Part shown: positions 10,816 to 22,061 of the stretch, one piece after another
Layout: every line of letters starts with the position of its first letter
How positions within the stretch are numbered: the first letter of the stretch is position 1
DNA from: Akebia trifoliata
Lineage: Eukaryota; Streptophyta; Magnoliopsida; Ranunculales; Lardizabalaceae
Assembly (NCBI GenBank): GCA_017979445.1
Contig: CM030710.1
Span: 14,680,248 to 14,744,247 of the forward strand
Direction: 5' to 3'
DNA: 64,000 bases
Position numbers and translations under genes: made by a program
Notes under the pieces: model-generated
Told to the model about the DNA's origin: nothing
What the model saw: only the letters and a program-made list of their open reading frames with translations
Database searches by the model: none

Positions 10816-11597
10816 TGTAGACACCCCATTTTTGCATCCGCCTGATTAATCAAGTCGTCAACCCGATCGCAAAGGTTCCCAATGATGGATGTCTATTCCA
10901 ATGCTTTATTTTGTTACCAGATATGTTTCAGAAATCCGGATGAGGTATCTCGAACGAACAAAACTTAGAAAACCACGCTACACTAGGAAAATACGATCCC
11001 AAAAACATAGAAATTATCATCTTGCAAACCAAAAAGAAGCTTCACGATAAAAATCACTAAAAATGACAAAATTACCAAAATACCCCTAACATCAAAACAA
11101 CCCTAGAGCCTGTATTACGCTTAGGAAAACCCACTCAAATACATAAAACAATAAATCGAAACCAAGTAAACCACTTCGTCAATTTTCACGAAATTTGACA
11201 AAATTACGAAAATACCCCTCATAAAGTTCACGATCATTTCATACAAAAAAACTTCATAAATGACAAAAACCAACATTCCCATTGAATTCCTTATGAAAAA
11301 CTGATTTCAAAACATCTTGGAACATGGAAAAACGACTTAAAACGTAAAAAATCCTCTCCGAGGGCAAAATGGTAATTTCACAATTTTAATAATTAAAAAT
11401 TTCGAAATTAATAAATAAATCATTAAATAATATAAAGTGAAACATTAATAAAATTAATTTTAAAATGTGAACAAAAAAATCGATCAGTCAGGCTTTCAGG
11501 CAAAATTGTTGAGGGTTCGTAAGATATTTCTTTAAAGACCCCTCCATTTGGGGGTCCAAAGAATTAAAGATATAATAGAGAGGGGTTCTCCAAAAAG

Positions 11598-11875
11598 TTA
11601 AGTCAATCAAGCAAGACTAAAGTCAAGATATTAAAGTCAATAAAATAAGACTAAAGTCAAAATTAAAGTCAATTAAGTAAGACTAAAGTCAAGTATTAAA
11701 GTCAATCTCATAAGACTAAAGTCAAAACCCTAATCTAAACTAATTAAGTCAATCTCATAAGACTAAAGTCAAAACCCTAAATCAAAACCCTAATCTAAAC
11801 TAATCAAGTCAATCTCATAAGACTAAAGTCAAAACCCTAAAGACTAAGTCCATCTCATGAGACCAAAGTCTAAAC
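11598..11875 (+). repeat. Short repeats AGACTAAAGTCAA inside LTR
   Basis: About eight irregularly spaced copies of GACTAAAGTCAA and related AAAGTCAAT units, mixed with AAACCCTAA (telobox-like) motifs at the right end. The inverted family member carries the same region at about 36620-36800. Confidence 0.7.
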
Positions 11876-11931
11876 CCTAATTGAAACCCTAAAAAGAAAC
11901 CCTAATCAAACCCTAATGCTTCTAAAAACTT

Positions 11932-11940
11932 TATAAATAG
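11932..11940 (+). promoter_or_regulatory. LTR promoter TATA box with upstream telobox cluster
   Basis: TATAAATAG, preceded within about 180 bp by some ten AAACCCTAA or ACCCTAA motifs (telobox-like, known in plant promoters of growth-related genes). The same layout is seen in OGR-2 LTRs (38766-38774, 51004-51012) and inverted in sLTR-1 (36435-36443). Confidence 0.6.
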
Positions 11941-12538
11941 GAGCCTCCACACCTTATTTTCGTATCAAAGAAAAAACCCTAGAAAAAGTAGGTGAAGAAG
12001 CCTCCATAACCTCCCCAAAACCCTAATTTTGGAGCCCCAACTCCTTCCCTAACACCCCTACTCCGATTTTAGCCTAAAAAACACCCAAAAACCTCTCAAA
12101 AACATCCCAAAAATCCACAAAAAATTCGAAGCACCCAGATCCAAGAAGGAGATACCTTACCTCGGAGATCAGGAATCAGATCCAGAGATAGAACGAAGTA
12201 AGGAATACGGTACAAGGAGCCGTTTTCACCAGATCTGAGGGAATAGCACTTTTGCAGATCGAAGGTAAAATTTTTCATTATTTTTTAATCTAGGTTTGTC
12301 ATTAGCGATGTAAATTTATTTGGGATAAGTAGAGACCGGCAATGGCCGGGCGGGGTTGGTGCCTAACACCTTCCAACCCCGTAACATGATCCCCGGATTC
12401 AGATTTTCCGTAGAAAATTAGTTCATTATCCGTTTTAGAGTCAGTTTGGTTTCTAGACCATAATAACTAGGTGGCGACTCCCAAACCTCAAGGGTCAAAA
12501 GCGGATCCGCACACCCCGCTGATTAAGGGCGCTTTCAG

Positions 12539-12557
12539 TGGCGACTCCACTGGGGAC
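12539..12557 (+). other. Primer-binding site, tRNA-Arg type (OGR-1)
   Basis: TGGCGACTCCACTGGGGAC starts two bases after the LTR end. This is the PBS type known from Ogre elements, complementary to a plant tRNA-Arg 3' end. Confidence 0.8.
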
Positions 12558-15500
12558 ATTGAGGATCAGACTTGAAAAATCCCAAGTATGGGAGCATCGC
12601 TAAAATAATTTAGATTTTTTTTTTGTTATTATTCTTTGTCTGTTTGTTCGTTCATTATTTACATCTTTTTTTTTTTTCTTTCTTGTTATTTTTATTTCGT
12701 TCGATCATTGAGCATGCCATTTTTTTACTTTAAATATTTTGACTTCAGCATATTACTCTTGTGAGTTAATCAAGGGCCGTCTAAGGTGATCGTAGATAAT
12801 GCGATATTTCGATATGGATAATTTTATTGAGGACGGGATGTTGATAGTTGGACAATAATTTTTTTTTTCTTTCAAATGCATGGGTAGATTCATTTTGTTA
12901 AAAGAGCTTTAGTGTGCGCTTGATTTGTTGTTCGATTTATTAGTGTGCGCTTGATTTGTTGTTCGATCTATTTATTTTTGTTTTTATTTTTATTTTTATT
13001 TTTATTTTTATTTTTTTTTTAAATTTTTTGCAAGCCGTGTTGTCCATTGACAACAAGAGGAAAAGGAAAAAGAATGAAATAATAAAATAAAAAAAAACAT
13101 TTTGAAGGTTCTGTGACTTAGAAACCAATTTTCGTTTTTAATTAATGGGTGGTGTGTCCCAAGAGAAAATCGGGTTTTAATGGATATATCCTTTTGTTTT
13201 AAATCAATTTCTCTTTGTTTATTTCTTCTCTGCCAATGGGTTCATTGTCCCCAACAGAGACTAACTGCTCTAAATAAGATAAACTGATCGGTTCGATCTT
13301 TCAAAATCGATCATTTTGAATCTATCATGCTCATCAGTTTACGATGCACCTCTTCAAAAAGAATGTGGGTTTTGTTCTTCGAACGCTTGGAAGCAATAAC
13401 CAACCCAAGGCTGCTGATTTCGTCATTTTCTTTTCCTTCTCTCTTTGATTATTAAAATATTTATGAAGTTTCCGATTGGTGGAGAAATTTTAATTTGGAA
13501 CGAAAGAGTAGGATCGGATTGTTTGTTTTTTATGTGACGATCTCCTCTTGAAAATCTGTTTTGAGTTTCGAATTAATCAAGATTTCTTCGGTATTTCGAT
13601 TTTCAGTCAAACTTCTAACGTGAAAATTTCGTGATCATTAAATCGTTTGGTTGAAGTTGCGACTCATGGAGTCTGTGGATATAGTGTCCATTCCAATATT
13701 GAGCTTTAACGAATGATTAATGGCAGTTTTTTAACGTTATTTTTCTGTAATTCAGATTTGAAATCACATGAGATCAGTGATCATTGGACTAATGGCAGAT
13801 TTTTAACGTTATTTCTCGGTAATTCAGATTTGAAATCACATAAGATCAGTGATCATTGGACTGATCTCAACCGATTATATCAAAAAGCAAGATCGTTCTC
13901 TGTTTTTTTTAAAAAAAAATTTGACGAACATGGCTGAAATCTGTTGGAGAAGATGGTGTGAGGATTAAGGAAAATTTTCATTTTTTACTAAGGGCACACC
14001 CCCTTTCATTGAAAATGATGATTAATTGTTATAACAACCTACCAAATTGCTCTTGTTTCATTTTTTTTCATTTTTTTTTATATTTTTTAATTTAGTTTTT
14101 TTTTCTCTACTGCTTTTACTTGTTGTCTTTTTAATAGTTTAAAAAAAAAATTTTAAAAAATGTGTTTTTTAAGTTTGTTTATAAAAATAAAAATCGATTG
14201 ATTTTTTTTTTATTATTCTTTTCCTCTCTCTCAATTCACGTAAAAATCATCATAACTTCTCATCCCAATGATTGTCATTTCGTTCTTAATCCAATATCCT
14301 CAGAAATATCAATTTGGTTAGGGTCACCCCAAAATGACCCTTGATTAGACTATAAAAATTGCAAAAATGGCGCCTATTGCAATGATCGGATCTAGTCGAT
14401 TATCATATGCCATATTCATTGATTAATTTTCCATGATTGATGTATGAAGGTAATGTGCACGTTTAAATTTTAAATGGGACCATATTATGTTAATTGCATA
14501 TCTAACATGCCATAATCTTGTTTGAGATACATGTTTGATGTTGATCATTATGTTGATGTGATGGAATGTGATTGGATTGGTATTTAATATTCATTCGATA
14601 TCAATGCTGTACTGGTTTGATTGGACCCATGGGCCCATTTGTTTGAAAAAGGCCCCGGGCACACCTCACCCTGTTTTGCATACACCACATGCACGTTTAC
14701 TGTTTTATCCACTTACACGTCCCATATAGCCAACGTGGCACTAGTGCGTGACCCGGTCTCTTCGGAGATGCGACGTCATTCATGAAAACCACAACTCCAG
14801 TCACGTACCTTAGGGTATATCAAACTGGGGGCATCAATACCGTCTGATCAGGTGATTCTGCGAGATATATTGATGCACCCAGGCTGGAGCGACCTGAGCC
14901 TTTGACCTATTGTAAACCACACAGTCACATGTCCCTATTGCCAACGTAGTACTAGTACGTGGTCGGTCCCCTCGTGGGATGCCAAACCATTTATGAAAGC
15001 TACAACTCTTGACTCGTACCCATAGGTATGTAAAAGATAATCTGAGTATATCAATTGCACTTCTTAGTCAAAATCGATGCCTAAGCAAGATCTTGCCCCG
15101 CTGTACCCTACTGTACGAGGGGCATAGACTACGTTTATTCTAGACGAGAGGTATTTAAGTGGGCCCTTGCTTAGCATTGTGCGCCACCTCTCAATTGGAG
15201 ATCAAACTGGCTGTTTTTGGCTTCAGAGAAGTGAGTTGAGGTTTTAGATTATCACCTATACGGTATATCAAACCAAGTCACCACGTGTCGAAAGGTATAT
15301 AGGTGTGCTTGGGCAAAGGTGGCCAGATAAAAATGCATTGCACGTAGTAAGCTTAGAGTCTAGAAACCTTCCCAGTAGGTCACGACTCGAACTTATCGTG
15401 GGTGTTCCCGGGTTGTTTATTGAATGGAGCCTGTTGATTGATGAATGTATGTGAGTGATGTGAATGGTGTAGATCAGAGTGTATGATTGTCCTCAAGGAT

Positions 15501-15849
15501 CAAATGTTGTTTTTGAAAATTAAAATGAGTGCACCGACCCAATAAAGAATCCATTCTTTTACAATAATGACCCAATCCATCCCGATCCAACAATCATGGT
15601 GGGCCGAGCCATTTAAATTGAAAATGGAAATCAAATTTGCAAAAGAAGACAAATAGTTTACATAAAGAAAATATTTTCCAGAAAAGATTATTTTCCAAAA
15701 AAAGTGTTCTTTAGAAGAAATGTTTTCCAGAAAAAATATTTTCCAGAAAATATTTTCCATAAGAATAAGATTTTCCAAAAGAAAATAAAAATTGACATTT
15801 TACATGGACCTTCGAAGAGTACTAAAATACCCTTTTGTGTCAAACCAGG
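12558..15849 (+). other. OGR-1 5' leader
   Basis: 3.3 kb without a supported gene. It holds a (TTTTTA)n tract at 12970-13021, a 72-bp tandem duplication at 13721-13864, and a block at 14640-15440 conserved in OGR-2 (41395-41426 plus 45464-46190). That block contains several GGTATAT-centred units and CGTGGCACTA/GATGCGACGTCATTCATGA motifs. Short frames here look like chance. Confidence 0.7.
13721..13864 (+). repeat. Tandem duplication, 72-bp unit
   Basis: Two nearly identical units starting TGGCAG at 13721 and 13793, each containing AATTCAGATTTGAAATCACA and ending GATCATTGGACT. Only two copies. Confidence 0.85.
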
Positions 15850-17032
15850 ATGCTAGTCGCAGGCGATAACCCAATCGATCAGTTAGTCAAAACGACCGTT
15901 GTAGGGATGCACCCTGTAGAGAAGATCAATTTTGGGAGATTCATATTAAGGAGTGCTCTCTACTTCCACGAGTTTGAGATAGACTGGAACCTCTTATACG
16001 CTATGGCTAAGCGATGGAACCCCCACCTTCACATATTCCACATGGGGTATATGCATTTGTGCCCTACTCACGAGGATTATTGTAGCATCATGGGGATATC
16101 CACTTCGGGACCTTTAGTCAGGCCCTCATTGAAGACCGGATATTCTGGTGACCTCGCCACAGGACTGAACATTTCCAAGGAAGAAGCCAAGGCCTTAGTT
16201 TATAACAGGAGATTGGACTTAGTACCTTTATTGGGCCCGTATCGCTCCCACAGTCACCCTATCAATGTAAAACCTGAAGCCTGGCGAGCTACTAGAGATT
16301 ATCGATTGTGCCTAGGAATCCTAGCCCAATACATACTGACCTCCAATAGTGATGGCCAAACTATCCCTGAGTCCTTCATAGATATAGCCTCACAACTCTC
16401 AAGGAAAGCCAACCCAGTACCTCTCATCCTAGTTAAAATTTTCTCAGGTTTAAATGCCATAAAAAATGGTGAGCGGAAAAGCTTCAAAGGAAGCCCCTAC
16501 TTACTCTATATGTTGCTTCGTGATCGTCTCAAAATTGTAGATGTTTCCCTCAAACCTCGAATATGGACCAGAACATTTTTCCAAGAGAAACCTGTTAGTG
16601 CGTCACAACTCAGTCAAAGCTTGGAGCAAATGGTTAGACTCTTGCCTTGCCTATCATATTGGTTTTAGGTGCCCTTGGTGGATGACTGATCCCCCTGTTC
16701 TAGGAACCAAAGGATCATACTATGTCCGTCTGATTGGGTTAGAAGAAGCATCTTTTTACCATCCTAATCTGATCCCAGAACAATACGACGTACCTACAGA
16801 GTTATCTTTACCTCAGCACAAAGCCTTCTTCCCCCTCGAACCTTTGACTGAAAAGTTAGTACACCTCATTGAGAAAGCTTGGAACAAGTGCACCTTAGGG
16901 TATCCAAACGGACCAGCAGAATTCAAAGAGCTAGTTGTTAGAGCCAAGAGGATCAAGCCTGACAGCAATCCTGATGACCATCAAGACAAAGCCAAGCGTC
17001 CATGTAAAAATAGTTCAAGTCAAATGTATTGA
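15850..17032 (+). pseudogene. Ogre ORF1 (extra ORF upstream of gag), one frameshift
   Basis: First ATG at 15850 (MLVAGDNP). The N-terminal 270 codons are open: INFGRFILRSALYFHEFEID, WNPHLHIFHMGYMHLCPTHE, DYCSIMGIS and ILAQYILTSNSDGQTIP. A frameshift near 16560-16600 moves the rest into the next frame (VKAWSKWLDSCLAYHIGFRC, PWWMTDPPVLGTKGSYYV, ending near 17032). The pattern of a plant mobile-domain-like fold with WNP...HTF-like and CPWW motifs matches the ORF1 that Ogre elements carry before gag. Its function is unknown; roles in RNA or chromatin binding have not been shown. About 395 residues if the shift is ignored. Confidence 0.75.
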
Positions 17033-17341
17033 AAGATGTTTTTAATAAGAACATTTATTTGTCAATCATTTTCAATAAAGCTATTTTTCTTTCAAATAAA
17101 TATTGATTTCTTCTTTGAATGTTCATTATGTGAATGGATTAATTAATAGATTGGTGCACAAACCTCAATGAAATGATTCCTTAAAATATTATCAAGAGGG
17201 TAATACTGAAATTGACTAAATTTACCTTTGATGGGGTCATATAGGATTATCATTGCGCCCAAACTCAAGCGTCCACCTCTTAGTTGGAGTCGTAGGTCCA
17301 GTCGGTTAGAACGAGCTACAGTACCAAGTCAGCAAACAGAG

Positions 17342-18400
17342 ATGGCTTCAAAATCTGAACTTACAGAGATCCGTAAGATCTTGGCAACCTTTGCCAACGA
17401 TATCAACAGTATAAAAGGCAAAGTGGAAATATTAGAACAAACCTCAGAATCAATGGGCAACCCCCTAAATGATCCAAAAGGAAAGAAGGTAGAAGAGAGA
17501 CGTCTACGTGAAGTCTTTGAACTCGATGGAGATGAAGAATATGTTGATGAGAACCCAATGTTAGCTAACAGAATGTCTCAGTTAGAATCAGCTATGAAGA
17601 GTATAAAGGGTATCGATGAAATTGCAGCAGGCATTGAAGCTTTGAACCGCATCCCCAGAATTCATTTGCCAGAGAAGTTTGTAATGTCGGAAATGGATAA
17701 GTTTAGTGGTATAAGGTGTGCAAAAACACATCTTAAGGTGTATGTTACTAACATGCGCACTATGGGACTTAGCGACGAACATATGACATTGTTGTTTCAG
17801 AGAACTTTATCAGGATCAGCACTACGATGGCTAATGTCTCAAGATCCAGTTACTGTGGGTACATGGGAGAACATGTCAAAGGCTTTTTGGCATCAGTATA
17901 AGTACAGTACCGAGATTGAGACCTCAAGAAAGGATTTGGAAGCAACTAAGCAGGGAAATGGGGAGACATTTACTGATTTCATTGGTCGTTGGAGGGCCAA
18001 GGCTGCCCAAATGTGGGATAGACCTTCAGAAAAGGAACAAGTAGCAATCATCTTAAAGAACCTCTCACAAGGATATGCTCAGCACTTAGTGGCCTAATAT
18101 CTCCTACTTTCGAGTCTTTGTTACAAGCCGGAAGCCAACTTTAGGACGTTTTTACCTCTGGGATCCTCTCCATACGTGTTGACTGAAGAAGATGAGCCCT
18201 TCTCCCTTTCCTGTGATGAAGTTAGACATATGACTTGAGGTGGAAGAGTTTTTAAGCCACAAGAACTCTGTGTTGACAATCCTACAGCCCTGGCAAAAAA
18301 AGAGGGAGAAGATCCCACTAAGGAAAGCATCGAAGAAGATAACTCCGTGATCAAACAATTGAAAAAATCAGGGGCCAATATCTCAGTATAGGGTTTACTC
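17342..18400 (+). pseudogene. gag: Ogre gag
   Basis: ATG at 17342 (MASKSELTEIRKIL). A coiled-coil-prone start (IRKILATFANDINSIKGKVE) is followed by the gag core: HLKVYVTNMRTMGLSDEHMT, LSGSALRWLMSQD, TWENMSKAFWHQYKY, FTDFIGRWRAKAAQMWDRPS. The frame shifts near 18090, after QGYAQHL, where the continuation LISPTFESLLQAGSQL lies in another frame; more lesions follow up to 18400. No zinc knuckle is visible. An upstream ATG at 17231 in the same frame would add 37 residues, but the ORF1-gag spacing and the following sequence favour 17342. Confidence 0.8.
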
Positions 18401-20275
18401 ATGGCTTCCACTACTCATAGGGAGGCTATTCTCAAAGCACTAAACATAGCCCAAGTCTCCCTTGACACTTCTCCAGATCAGCTGGTCAGTATAGTGGGGG
18501 CAACTTACGTGGAGAATATCATATCCTTCTCGGACTCAGATCTCCCAAAAGAAGGGGCGAGCCACACTAAGCCGTTGCACATTACAGTTGACTGTAACGG
18601 AATGAGGGTACCTTTAGTTTTGATTGATAACGGGAGTGCACTAAACGTTTGCCCATTGAAAATGGCTACTTGTCTCGGATTTAAGGCTGAAGATCTCAAA
18701 CCTACTAATCAAGGTGTTAGAGCCTATGATAACACCAAGAGGGATGTACTGGGAATTTTGCACCTTCGACTGTCCACTGGCATAGCTGAATTTCCTGTGG
18801 AATTTCAGGTTATTGACATCCAGTCTTCTTTCAATTTACTGTTAGGGAGACCATGTTTACACCAGATCAAAGCTATCCCTTCTACGCTACACCAGAAGGT
18901 CAAATTTATCAAGGATGGTCTGGTAATTACTCGTCATGGAGATGCTGAAATTGTAGGGATCATAAATAATACTGAGGCTAAGGATGAGCCGTTGCTCGAG
19001 ATTCAACCAGAACAACAGGGAGTAGAGCTCAGTGGGTTCGAGTTTGAAAAGATATGCTCAGTCCAATGGGATCAAGCCATGAAAGAGTATTTTCCAATGG
19101 AAAATACCTATAATTGCTACATGGCCAATATATTCAAGAAAATGAGATTCTTCCCTGGTATGGGCTTAGGTCGCAAGCAGCAAGGTATTAAGGAGGCACC
19201 ATTGATTAAAGAGGCCATCGGCACATTCGGACTAGGATATAAACCTAATAAGGAAGATTGGGCCCAATATTGGAAGACAAAACGGGATAAGGCCATTGCT
19301 AAGAGGCAAAGGCGTACCACAGATCTCATTAAAATGAAGCCCAATCGAAAGACCCTCAATGGTTATTTCGTGAAAAAAGAAGGAGAAGACTTCCGCTACT
19401 GCAGGTTCCTAGAGCTGTTCATTGATCACATCACAGGTACTCGTCTGCCGGGGTTTGAAATCTTTTTTGGCATGGAATGGCCCGAAAAGGAAGCAAGCAT
19501 AGAAGTTAAGGAGAAGAAAGTTGAAGACTGGCAGCTCGATCTGGACTCCCTCAACATAGATCAGCTATTCATTGAAGATCATGGTATCTTAGTGTTGTCA
19601 GTTGAAAAAGGAATCCCAAATCCTCAGTCAGTAATCAAACCCGTTGTTGGGTCTCTATCAAATTATCATGTAATCAGTCCTGTGTTGCATGTCAAGGCTG
19701 GGTCTGTCGGTCCCATTAGTCCTGTTCAGTCTGACATGCCAGTTGAGTCATTTATTTCTGTTGAGTCGAGTAAGTTAGTTGTTTCTGCTGAGTCTGTTGC
19801 TGCTAGGGAGTCTGTTTTTCCTACTGAGTCGAGTGAGTCTGTCAAGTCTGCAATGAGTCCTGTTACCCCATCTCTTTTTAATGAAATGAAAGAAATTTTT
19901 GATTACCCCGAGCGTAATAATAATTCAACTAATAATCTGATTTCGGAGGGAGAGTCTTCTGACGAAGAACCTCCCCCTGAAATAATCAAATTACTTAAAC
20001 AAGAAGAGGAACGTCAAGCTCAACCTCTAATAGAGGAAGTAGATGTTATCAACCTCGGAACAAAAGAAAGTCCTCAAGAAATTCGTATAGGGGTCACTTT
20101 ATCTCCCGAAGAACGCAAAGGGATAGTAGATTTACTCAAAAAGTTCAAAGACGTGTTCGCGTGGTCTTACGAGGATATGCCGGGAGTAAGCACAGATATT
20201 GTCCAACATCGGATTTCGTTATATCCTGATGCTCGACCAATCAAACAGAAACTTCGACGTATGAAGCCGGAATGA
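18401..20275 (+). pseudogene. pro: Protease, G-patch-like segment and RT entry (OGR-1)
   Basis: A 624-codon open stretch. The aspartic protease active site is DNGS at about residues 76-79 (LVLIDNGSALNVCPL), with the second protease motif LLLGRPCL near 150. A glycine-rich segment at about 248-275 (FFPGMGLGRKQQG, then GTFGLGYKP) resembles a G-patch. A Ser/Val-rich spacer with repeated ESV units spans about 430-500. It ends with the RT entry FAWSYEDMPGVSTDIV and RPIKQKLRRMKPE. The TGA at 20273 stands where Tat/Ogre RT continues with Trp, so it is a lesion and not the gene end. Confidence 0.8.
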
Positions 20276-21056
20276 ACTTTGAAAATCAAAGAAGAAGTTA
20301 CGAAGCAGATTAACGCTGGATTTTTGGAAGTAGTAGAATACCCTGAGTTGATTGCTAATGTCGTTCCGGTATCGAAAAAGGATAGAAAAGTTAGAATGTG
20401 TGTGGATTTTAGAGACTTAAACAAAGCAAGCCCAAAAGATAGTTTCCCTTTACCACACATAGATGTTCTAGTAGACAGTACAGCAGGACACGCGTTGTTG
20501 TCCTTCATGGATGGATTTTCAAGGTACAATCAGATAAAGATGGATCCTTTACTATAAGATCATGCCTTTTGGTTTGAAGAACGCTGGAGCTACCTATCAA
20601 AGAGTAGCCACGACTTTACTACATGACATGATACACAAAGAGGTCGAAGTCTATGTAGATGATATGATAGTCAAATCCAAATAACGACTAGGACATGTTA
20701 CAGTGTTAGAAAAATTTCTCACAAGGATTCAAAAGTACCAACTCCGCCTCAACCCACAGAAATGTGTATTCGGAGTAACTTCTGGAAAGTTGTTGGGATT
20801 TGTAGTCAGTCAGAGAGGAATCGAAGTAGACCCTGTAAAGATTAAAGCTATCCAAAAGATGCCGCCTCCCGAGACTGAAAAACAGATTTGAGGTTTTCTC
20901 GGCAGAATCCAGTATGTTAGCAGGTTCATCGCTCAACTCACCAACGTCTGCGAACCTATTTTCAAGCTTCTTAAGAAGAATGAACCAACAGTTTGGAATG
21001 AGCAATGTCAAAAGGCTTTCGACCAAGTCAAGGAGTATCTCTTAAACCCGTCTATT
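20276..21056 (+). pseudogene. pol: Reverse transcriptase (OGR-1)
   Basis: RT copies element RNA into DNA. Visible motifs: KVRMCVDFRDLNKASPKDSF, LLSFMDGFSRYNQIKMDP, then after a small deletion near 20540-20555 KIMPFGLKNAGATYQRV, catalytic EVYVDDMIVKS (about 20650) and LRLNPQKCVFGVTSGKLLGF. The deletion removes roughly 15 residues between the palm motif and MPFGLKN. Stops at about 20682 and 20889 interrupt the frame at expected Arg positions. Not functional. Confidence 0.85.
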
Positions 21057-22061
21057 TTGGTTCCACCCACACCAGGCGAATCACTTCTTCTTTATCTGTC
21101 AGTCACAGAAGAAGCTATGGGATGCATGCTTGCACAGTATGACAAAGATACTCGTAAAGAAAGGGCCATCTACTACATCAGTAAGAAGATGTTAGAGTAT
21201 GAACGAAAGTATTCGTCTCTCGAGAAAACTTGCTTAGCATTGGTATGGGCTACTCAGAGACTCCGGCACTATATGCTGTCTAATTCTATTATCCTGTTAT
21301 CTCGGATGGATCCTCTCAAGTATCTTTTCGAGAAACCGGCATTGACAGGGAGAACCACACGATGGTTACTGTTGCTATCAGAGTTTGACATCACGCATGT
21401 TACGCAGAAATCCATCAAGGGGAGAGCTGTAGCAGAATACTTGGAAAATCACCCTGTAGTAGAAGGAATAAGGCCTGTCAATCAATTCCCAGATGAGAAC
21501 ATCTTGCACGTTAAAGAAGAACCGCAGAACCAAACATGGCAGTTATACTTTAATGGAGAGGCCAATCAAAATGGGTATGGAATAGGGGCAGTCTTGTTAT
21601 CTCCAGAAGGGTGTCATATTCCTATCGCTATTAAGTTAGCTTTTTTGAACACTAATAACACGGTTGAATATGAGGCGTGCATCGCAGGGCTCGAAGCTGC
21701 TTTGAACCTGGGCATTACAGAAATTGAGGTTTTCGGGGATTCAGCCTTGGTCATACATCAATCATTGGAAGAATGGAAGACTAGGGATGAAAAGTTGAAA
21801 CTTTATCATGAGTATTTGTTAAACTTAGTTAGTAAGTTTAAAGCTATCCTGTTCCAGCACTTGTCAAGAGAAGATAACAGATTTGCTGACTCCTTAGCAA
21901 CTTTATCTTCAATGATCCATTTGCCCCCTGGCATGAAATTAAGGTCGATCACGGTTGAAGTCAAAGACAAACCCGCATACTGTCATCAAATCAATATTGC
22001 TACTCGATTACCCGATGGAAAGCCATGGTACACAGACATAAAGAAAGTGTTGGAAAAATAA
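21057..22061 (+). pseudogene. pol: RNase H and second archaeal-type RNase H (OGR-1)
   Basis: A 334-codon open stretch. First RNase H: SLLLYLSVTEEAMGCMLAQY, RAIYYISKKMLEYERKYSSL, DPLKYLFEKPALTGRTTRWL. Second domain from about residue 158: LYFNGEANQNGYGIGAVLLS, NTVEYEACIAGLEAAL, IEVFGDSALVIHQ and DNRFADSLATLSSM. In the second domain the first catalytic Asp (FDG in TAT-f) is Asn here, by a single G-to-A change. The TAA at 22059 is followed by in-frame integrase sequence, so it too is a lesion. A dual RNase H arrangement is typical of the Tat/Ogre lineage. Confidence 0.85.

Larger units (their letters stand above)
10816..12537 (+). repeat. 5' LTR of OGR-1 (1722 bp)
   Basis: Begins TGTAGACACCCCATTTTTGC and ends GGGCGCTTTCA directly before the PBS. 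It has the palindrome TGATTAATCA near its start, AGACTAAAGTCAA-type repeats at 11598-11875, a cluster of AAACCCTAA motifs and a TATA box at 11932. The same LTR family occurs inverted at 35831-37579. Confidence 0.9.
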
